From Acetatifactor sp. (lineage in GTDB: Bacteria > Bacillota > Clostridia > Lachnospirales > Lachnospiraceae), in NCBI GenBank assembly GCA_024699575.1, contig JAILPF010000481.1, positions 1-5,752 of the forward strand: DNA of 5,752 bases, in the 5' to 3' direction. The notes under the pieces were generated by a model. That model had not been told where the DNA came from, searched no databases, and was given only the letters and a program-made list of their open reading frames with translations. This document shows positions 1 through 4,158 of this stretch, piece after piece. Position 1 is the stretch's first letter, and every line of letters begins with the position of its first letter. The position numbers were made by a program, and so were the translations under genes.

Positions 1-1083
1 GATTCCTTATCGGAAGCAATTCAGAAGTATAATGATAAAATCGCGAAACTTAATTCTGTAAAACAGTGCGTGACAGAAAAAAAGAATACCTTTGGTACAG
101 GCGAGGCTGTTTATTACAGTATGGTTGACAGCTATCTTGCATCATATAACTATACGTCTCAGCAATATGACAATCAGGTAAATGAATACCAGAGACAGAT
201 AAATGCGTATGAGGAGCAGATAAAAAATGCCGATGGGAAACCTGCAACAGGTGGGGGAACGATTAGCGGAAATGATTTTATATCTGCAAATGCTGCTGAT
301 AATGTGGGAGCACTGAAAAAACAAAGAGATGAACTAATCGCTGCACGAGACCTGATAAAAAAAGAAAAAAACCAGAGCTTGCTCAATCTGGAATTGCAGC
401 AAATCGCAGCTATTGAACAGCAGATTTCAGGGTACAGTGATACGGTTTTGTCTCTGGAAACAAACCTGACATCAGCTGAGTTACAGATGGACGCAATCAA
501 GGGTGCAGATAATGAAGCAAAAAAAGAGATTACAATCCTTACGGAAAAAGGGAATGTAGATGCAGAAATCTTAGCCTGCAAAGAAAAGCTGAAGGAATAT
601 GAAGCTTATCTAAAGAGTTATGATATTCAGAATGATAATTGCACCATAAGAGCAAATCAATCAGGATATTTTTATGCAGCCGGGGATTTCATGCCGGGAA
701 GCTATGTGCAGGAAGGAAGTTCAATAGGAGCAATCTATCCGGAAGAGGAGTCCAGGTACTATGCGGAGCTTTACGTGGAGAATTCCGATATTGCTAAAAT
801 GCGAGAAGGGCAGGAAGTGAAATTTGAAATTGCCGCCTATCCATCCGGCGAATATGGGTATTTTAAAGGAACTGTGGAAAATATAGCACGAGATATATCA
901 GTAGACCAAAGTGCAGGATATGCATATTATCTTGTGAAAGTAAAATGTGATAATATGACATTAAAAGGAAAAGACGGTGAAGAAGCATCGCTTAAGAACG
1001 GAATGGCATGCCAATCTAAGATTGTCGTAGATGAAAAGCATGTGCTGACATATCTGTTGGAAAAAATAGATTTATTGGATTAA
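1..1083 (+). CDS. HlyD-family secretion (membrane fusion / periplasmic adaptor) protein, 5'-truncated by the window
   Basis: The reading frame is open from the first base and ends at TAA 1081-1083, so the visible 360 residues are the C-terminal part of a longer protein; the GTG at 70 is internal and not a likely start. Such proteins couple an ABC or similar exporter to passage across the envelope, often for peptides or bacteriocins. Visible order: a Gln/Glu/Lys-rich helical region (about residues 50-75), a Gly-rich linker (about 83-87), a long coiled coil (about 100-207), then a barrel-sandwich and beta-barrel region beginning near residue 212 (CTIRANQSGYFY, then GDFMPGSYVQEGSSIG) and containing the typical segment VENSDIAKMREGQEVKFEI. 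The N-terminal membrane anchor and the first half of the lipoyl-like domain must lie upstream of the window. No terminator follows directly; the hairpin at 1210-1237 may end this transcript. The family call is confident; the cargo is unknown. Confidence 0.85.
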   Translation, partial: DSLSEAIQKYNDKIAKLNSVKQCVTEKKNTFGTGEAVYYSMVDSYLASYNYTSQQYDNQVNEYQRQINAYEEQIKNADGKPATGGGTISGNDFISANAADNVGALKKQRDELIAARDLIKKEKNQSLLNLELQQIAAIEQQISGYSDTVLSLETNLTSAELQMDAIKGADNEAKKEITILTEKGNVDAEILACKEKLKEYEAYLKSYDIQNDNCTIRANQSGYFYAAGDFMPGSYVQEGSSIGAIYPEEESRYYAELYVENSDIAKMREGQEVKFEIAAYPSGEYGYFKGTVENIARDISVDQSAGYAYYLVKVKCDNMTLKGKDGEEASLKNGMACQSKIVVDEKHVLTYLLEKIDLLD

Positions 1084-1104
1084 ATAGGTGGATGTAAAAA
1101 TATT

Positions 1105-1133
1105 TTGCGTATGACTGAGTAATGTGATATATT
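1105..1133 (+). promoter_or_regulatory. Predicted sigma-A promoter with extended -10, driving the leader and the S41-GNAT gene
   Basis: A -35 box TTGCGT (1105-1110) and a -10 box TATATT (1128-1133) are separated by 17 bp, and the -10 is preceded by TGA (1125-1127), giving an extended TGn -10. Transcription would start near 1140. It lies just after the HlyD stop codon and upstream of the small leader ORF, so the downstream gene has its own start site and a long structured 5' leader. Predicted from sequence only. Confidence 0.6.
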
Positions 1134-1166
1134 GATTTTATCCATAATATGAATAGAGGAAAAGCT

Positions 1167-1190
1167 ATGTTAATGCTGCTGTATTTATAA
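1167..1190 (+). CDS. Putative 7-residue leader peptide (MLMLLYL) upstream of the S41-GNAT gene
   Basis: ATG at 1167 opens a seven-codon ORF (M-L-M-L-L-Y-L) ending at TAA 1188-1190. It is preceded by a good ribosome binding site, AGAGGA at 1155-1160, six bases before the ATG, and sits about 27 nt after the predicted transcription start. It is followed by hairpins with T-tracts. Very short hydrophobic leader peptides of this kind are known upstream of inducible resistance genes (for example erm, ABC-F and tet(M)-type leaders), where a stalled ribosome changes downstream folding. TGCTGC at 1174-1179, inside this ORF, is complementary to GCAGCA at 1260-1265, so translation could alter pairing in the later hairpins. 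The ORF and its ribosome binding site are directly visible; the sensing function is inferred. Confidence 0.5.
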   Translation: MLMLLYL

Positions 1191-1250
1191 TCTGAATGAA
1201 CGTATGGAACAACCCTTTCCAGGAAGGGCTGCTTTTTGTACCCATTCATA
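1191..1250 (+). terminator. Hairpin with T-tract in the leader: terminator/attenuator
   Basis: The core pairs CAACCCTT (1210-1217) with AAGGGCTG (1224-1231), with one A-C mismatch and the loop TCCAGG, and is followed by CTTTTTG (T-run 1233-1237). An outer helix TGAATG (1193-1198) with CATTCA (1243-1248) can close around it, giving an imperfect 60-nt structure. It begins directly after the leader-ORF stop codon, so a ribosome on that ORF would overlap its base. It may end read-through from the HlyD gene, act as an attenuator for the next gene, or both. Confidence 0.5.
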
Positions 1251-1258
1251 GGATTATT

Positions 1259-1312
1259 TGCAGCACCTACACATGTGCGTTTTTTGTGGTGCAGATAATT
1301 CTGCACCATTTT
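1259..1312 (+). promoter_or_regulatory. Mutually exclusive leader hairpins before the S41-GNAT gene
   Basis: A perfect 9-bp hairpin, TGGTGCAGA (1287-1295), loop TAAT, TCTGCACCA (1300-1308), is followed by TTTTC and resembles a weak intrinsic terminator. Its left arm overlaps an alternative partner: GCACC-T-ACA (1263-1271) can pair with TGTGGTGC (1285-1292) with one bulged T. The two structures cannot form together, as expected of an anti-terminator/terminator switch. A T6 tract (1280-1285) lies between the arms. The ribosome binding site of the next gene (GGAGGA, 1322-1327) is outside both hairpins, so control, if any, is more likely transcriptional than by hiding that site. Confidence 0.45.
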
Positions 1313-1334
1313 CATGTTTATGGAGGAATAGAGA

Positions 1335-2558
1335 ATGAATAACTTACTGATAAAAAAACCGATAGATAAAACAATTACCAGGGAACAATTTTTAGAAGAT
1401 ATGGATTGCCTTTTCTTAAACCTGAAGGAGTTATACGGAATGTACCATTACTTTGGAGAGGAAAAATTTATACAGGCGAGGCAGATAGTGGAACAGCAGA
1501 TTGAGCAAGCGTTTGCCTTTGATCAGACATTGGAAAATCTAAAGCGCGAACTGTCTTTCATTAAAGATGGACATTTTTATATTGGCGACGCGAAGCCCTA
1601 TGAAAAAAGATACGACTATGCTATTCGATATACGAACTACAAAGGAATTCCGGTTATCGACTGCAAAAAGTTTTACCATGATACAGAGGAAGAACTGGAA
1701 CAGTTAAAGGAGTTTGCAAAGAGTGGTGAATGCTACAGAGGCGATGGAGACCTGATTCTGGATTTCAGGGGCAACATCGGAGGCTCTTCGGTTTATATCT
1801 ATGAGTTTCTGGAGGGACTTCTTGGTCGGGAGGAGTCTGAGTGTTCGCGTATCCCCAATAAAAAGAAGATTTTTGTACTGCTGGATGAAGTCACTGCATC
1901 TGCAGCGGAAGAGGGGCTTGCAGTCCTGAAAAATATCGAGGATGTGACGATCGTCGGAGAACATTCTGCAGGATGTGCTTCCTGTGGGAACTGTTTGGCA
2001 TTCTATTTACCCCATTCTCACCTGAAAGTGCGTTTCGGCACAGGAGCAGTACTTTATGAGGGCTACCGAAATGTAGATGCGGAGGGCGGTTTCAAGGGAG
2101 ACATCGGTTTGCCGGCATTCAAAAAGTGGATGGAGATTCGTACAAATCCACAATATACCATAAAGGAATACTGTGGGTATAATGAAGCGGAAATCCTGCC
2201 CTTGTATACAAGCGTAGGCTGGATAAACTATACGGAGCATGTGGAGATGCTAAGGCTTGCATTTGAACATTCTCTGAAAACGATTGCTGTATATGATGAA
2301 ACATCCCTAATTGGCTTAATCAGAGTAATCGGAGACGGACATTCAGCGATTAGCATCCAGGATTTGCTCGTTTTGCCGGAGTACCAGGGAAAGGGAGTCG
2401 GCACGGCATTGCTGTGTGAAATATTGATTCGCTACCGCGACGTATATCAGAAAACGCTTTTGACTGATGATACGGAAAAAACAGTGAGATTTTATCAATC
2501 CATGGGATTTCGGTCAGCTTCCGACATCGGATGCAGGGCGTTCATCTCCGTTCGCTAA
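1335..2558 (+). CDS. Two-domain protein: S41-type serine peptidase fused to GNAT N-acetyltransferase
   Basis: The 407-residue protein starts at ATG 1335 with GGAGGA (1322-1327) seven bases upstream and an in-frame TAG at 1329, so this start is firm. Residues about 15-265 look like an S41 (tail-specific/tricorn-like) peptidase: IKDGHFYIG with His80 in the family's DGH position, LILDFRGNIGG (140-150), the nucleophile motif TASAAE (187-192, Ser189), IVGEHSAG (206-213) and GFKGDIGLPA (252-261). There is no Lys at the Ctp-type dyad site, so a Ser-His mechanism is the better guess. Residues about 284-407 form a GNAT domain: YTSVGWINYT (291-300), DLLVLPEYQGKGVGTALL (343-360) with the acetyl-CoA loop QGKGVG, and VRFYQSMGF (384-392). 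There is no signal peptide or membrane segment, so it is probably cytoplasmic. CxxCxxC occurs at Cys214/217/220. The substrate is unknown; self-protection or detoxification fits the leader and the neighbouring exporter part, but is inference. Confidence 0.8.
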   Translation: MNNLLIKKPIDKTITREQFLEDMDCLFLNLKELYGMYHYFGEEKFIQARQIVEQQIEQAFAFDQTLENLKRELSFIKDGHFYIGDAKPYEKRYDYAIRYTNYKGIPVIDCKKFYHDTEEELEQLKEFAKSGECYRGDGDLILDFRGNIGGSSVYIYEFLEGLLGREESECSRIPNKKKIFVLLDEVTASAAEEGLAVLKNIEDVTIVGEHSAGCASCGNCLAFYLPHSHLKVRFGTGAVLYEGYRNVDAEGGFKGDIGLPAFKKWMEIRTNPQYTIKEYCGYNEAEILPLYTSVGWINYTEHVEMLRLAFEHSLKTIAVYDETSLIGLIRVIGDGHSAISIQDLLVLPEYQGKGVGTALLCEILIRYRDVYQKTLLTDDTEKTVRFYQSMGFRSASDIGCRAFISVR

Positions 2559-2573
2559 GACACGATGTTGAAT

Positions 2574-2654
2574 AAAAATGCGATTTTGTGGTAAAATACA
2601 CTTTAAAAAAATGCGATTTTGTACTAAAATAAGAATATAAAAAATGCGATTTTG
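2574..2654 (+). repeat. Three 15-bp direct repeats at exact 33-bp spacing: putative operator of the AAA ATPase gene
   Basis: AAAAATGCGATTTTG occurs identically at 2574-2588, 2607-2621 and 2640-2654, a period of exactly 33 bp or about three helical turns. Each copy contains the interrupted inverted repeat AAAAT-GCG-ATTTT, as expected for a dimer-binding site. The first two copies extend into TGTnnTAAAATA, with TAAAAT at 2592-2597 and 2625-2630; these could be -10 boxes, and TTTAAA at 2602-2607 is a weak -35 for the second. The third copy ends on the first base of the ribosome binding site GAGGTG (2654-2659). Protein binding here could therefore affect both transcription and translation of the next gene. 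Autoregulation by the ATPase product is inferred from position only. Confidence 0.75.
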
Positions 2655-2664
2655 AGGTGGCGTA

Positions 2665-3993
2665 ATGTTCCGGAGGAAAATATACAATAAATTGTTAGAA
2701 TGGAAAGAGGATTCACAGGGCCGAACAGCATTGCTGATAGAAGGGGCAAGACGCATTGGAAAATCAACTGTGGCCGAAGAGTTTGCAAAAAATGAATATC
2801 TAAGTTATATACTGATTGATTTTTCTACCGCGTCTAAATCTGTCAGGACACTGTTTGAAGACATTTCTGATTTAGACTATCTGTTTCTACAATTACAACT
2901 TCAGTACAAGACAGATTTACATGAGAGAAAATCCCTCATTATCTTTGATGAAGTACAGTTGTGTCCATTGGCGCGACAAGCTATAAAAGCGTTGGTGAAA
3001 GACCACAGGTATGACTATCTGGAAACGGGTTCACTTATTTCAATCAAAAAAAACGTTCAGGATATTCTGATTCCAAGTGAAGAACGCAAGCTTAGCATGT
3101 ACCCTATGGATTATGAGGAATTTCTGTGGGCGGTAGGGGATAACACTACGGCTAAATTGCTTGAACAAAGTTATAACGCAGGTAAAGCGGTTGGCGATGC
3201 GGTGCATAGAAAATTGATGAGAGATTTCAGACTTTACATGCTCATAGGGGGAATGCCGCAGGCGGTCGATGAATATATTCGAACGAATAATTTCAGGAAA
3301 GTTGATGCTGTGAAAAGAGATATTTTGAACCTGTATGAGGACGATTTAAAAAAGATTGACCCCACAGGAAGAATAGCTATGTTGTTTGACGCAATTCCGG
3401 CTCAGCTTAATAAAAATGCATCCAGATATCAGGTTTCCAGTGTTCTTGAGTATGAGAGAGCAAATAGTGTTTTGGAATTGATAGCGGAACTAAAAGATTC
3501 CAGGACGGTTTTGGTTTCTTACCATGCTAACGATCCTAGTGTCGGCATGGCAACCAATAAAGATTTATCGAAGTTTAAACTTTTTCTTTGTGATACAGGA
3601 TTGTTTGCAACCTTGATGTTCAAAGATAGAGACTTTACTGAAAACGAAATTTATGAAAAACTGTTAAATGACAGGTTAAGTGCAAATTTAGGTTATATGT
3701 ATGAGAATATAGTGGCTCAGACTCTTGCGGCAAAGGGAGAGGAGCTATTTTACTATACCATGCAAAACGTGAATACTCGTCATAACTATGAGGTAGATTT
3801 TTTGATTGCCAGAAAAAATAAAGTATGCCCACTGGAAGTGAAATCCTCCGGCTATAAAACACATGCCTCATTAGATGCTTTTTTTGAAAGGTATTCGGAT
3901 AGGATATTAAAAAGATATCTAATCTATACGAAAGATATTGGGAAAGACAATGATATCCAGTGCTTGCCGATTTATATGACAATGTTCCTGTAA
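2665..3993 (+). CDS. AAA-type ATPase with C-terminal DUF4143 (PD-(D/E)XK-like) domain
   Basis: The 442-residue protein starts at ATG 2665, with GAGGTG five bases upstream and an in-frame TGA at 2653, so the start is firm. The N-terminal AAA_14-type ATPase shows Walker A GARRIGKST (27-35; Lys33), Walker B LIIFDEVQ (91-98; Asp95, Glu96) and a sensor-like LETGSLIS (119-126). The region EERKLSMYPMDYEEFLW (139-155) and LYMLIGGMPQAVDEYI (190-205) are typical of this ATPase family. The C-terminal domain has LCDTGLFA (308-315), YMYENIVAQTL (344-354) and a PD-(D/E)XK-like core: EVDFLI (376-381, Asp378), then PLEVKSSG (389-396, Glu391 and Lys393). The family is widespread in anaerobic bacteria and archaea with no settled function; roles in DNA handling, defence or mobile elements have been considered. 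The repeats before it and the terminator after it make it a self-contained single-gene unit. Nuclease activity is not shown by sequence alone. Confidence 0.88.
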   Translation: MFRRKIYNKLLEWKEDSQGRTALLIEGARRIGKSTVAEEFAKNEYLSYILIDFSTASKSVRTLFEDISDLDYLFLQLQLQYKTDLHERKSLIIFDEVQLCPLARQAIKALVKDHRYDYLETGSLISIKKNVQDILIPSEERKLSMYPMDYEEFLWAVGDNTTAKLLEQSYNAGKAVGDAVHRKLMRDFRLYMLIGGMPQAVDEYIRTNNFRKVDAVKRDILNLYEDDLKKIDPTGRIAMLFDAIPAQLNKNASRYQVSSVLEYERANSVLELIAELKDSRTVLVSYHANDPSVGMATNKDLSKFKLFLCDTGLFATLMFKDRDFTENEIYEKLLNDRLSANLGYMYENIVAQTLAAKGEELFYYTMQNVNTRHNYEVDFLIARKNKVCPLEVKSSGYKTHASLDAFFERYSDRILKRYLIYTKDIGKDNDIQCLPIYMTMFL

Positions 3994-4015
3994 AAATTAA
4001 CGAGTTAATTTTTTT
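3993..4015 (+). terminator. A/T-rich intrinsic terminator of the AAA ATPase gene
   Basis: AAAATTAA (3993-4000), loop CGAG (4001-4004) and TTAATTTT (4005-4012) form an 8-bp perfect hairpin followed by further T residues to 4015, giving a run of seven T. It overlaps the last base of the stop codon. The all-A/T stem makes it a weak hairpin, but its position directly after the gene and the T-run support the call. Confidence 0.6.
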
Positions 4016-4025
4016 GAAAAAGTAA

Positions 4026-4054
4026 TTGACACACTTAGAATGGGGTGCTATACT
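4026..4054 (+). promoter_or_regulatory. Near-consensus sigma-A promoter of the ammonium transporter gene
   Basis: A perfect -35 box TTGACA (4026-4031) is followed after 17 bp by TATACT (4049-4054), with TGC (4046-4048) forming an extended -10. The predicted transcription start is near 4061. This is the strongest promoter in the window. It stands upstream of a terminator rather than directly before the gene, so output must be set by read-through. A short imperfect inverted repeat (GGGG at 4042-4045, CCC at 4055-4057) straddles the -10 and could be an operator, but is too short to call. Confidence 0.8.
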
Positions 4055-4063
4055 CCCTAACAT

Positions 4064-4102
4064 AAAGCAAAGGCGCTTTGGAGAAATCCAAAGCGCTTTT
4101 TT
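4064..4102 (+). terminator. Leader attenuator: strong intrinsic terminator competing with a hexaloop hairpin, upstream of amt
   Basis: GCGCTTTGGA (4073-4082) and TCCAAAGCGC (4087-4096) form a perfect 10-bp stem with a GAAA tetraloop (4083-4086), followed by six T (4097-4102). It sits only about 12 nt after the predicted transcription start and 57 bp before the amt start codon, so it should stop most transcripts. An alternative hairpin, AAAGC (4064-4068), loop AAAGGC (4069-4074), GCTTT (4075-4079), uses the terminator's left arm and so excludes it. That loop has six bases with A at position 1 and G at position 4, the pattern recognised by ANTAR anti-terminators such as EutV and NasT. Only one such hairpin is seen, whereas the known sites have two, so the ANTAR link is tentative. 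The terminator itself is clear. Confidence 0.75.
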
Positions 4103-4144
4103 CTGTTTAAGCGCGCACAGAAAAGCTCATAAGATTACCTGATT

Positions 4145-4151
4145 GAGGAGG
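4145..4151 (+). promoter_or_regulatory. Ribosome binding site of the ammonium transporter gene
   Basis: GAGGAGG lies seven bases before ATG 4159, and an in-frame TGA at 4144-4146 overlaps it, fixing this ATG as the start. Confidence 0.85.
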
Positions 4152-4158
4152 AAAAGTT

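Noticed and set aside
70..72. GTG as a start codon for the HlyD-family protein.
   Set aside because: The frame stays open to base 1 (DSLSEAIQKY...), there is no ribosome binding site before it, and the family needs an N-terminal membrane anchor upstream.
2559..2573. Terminator after the S41-GNAT gene.
   Set aside because: No hairpin with a T-tract could be found before the repeats, so read-through into the ATPase gene cannot be excluded.
2574..2654. CRISPR-like array (short repeats at regular spacing).
   Set aside because: Three 15-bp units with 18-bp A/T-rich spacers are too short for CRISPR, the unit has operator-like symmetry, and no cas gene is present.
2514..2756. A minus-strand ORF of 80 codons containing repeated QNRIF.
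   Set aside because: The repeated residues are only the 33-bp-spaced DNA repeats read backwards; it has no ribosome binding site and overlaps two well-supported + strand genes.
3635..4063. Minus-strand ORF of 142 codons over the ATPase C-terminus and the amt promoter.
   Set aside because: It overlaps the PD-(D/E)XK-like coding region, the terminator and the promoter, and its product has no family features.
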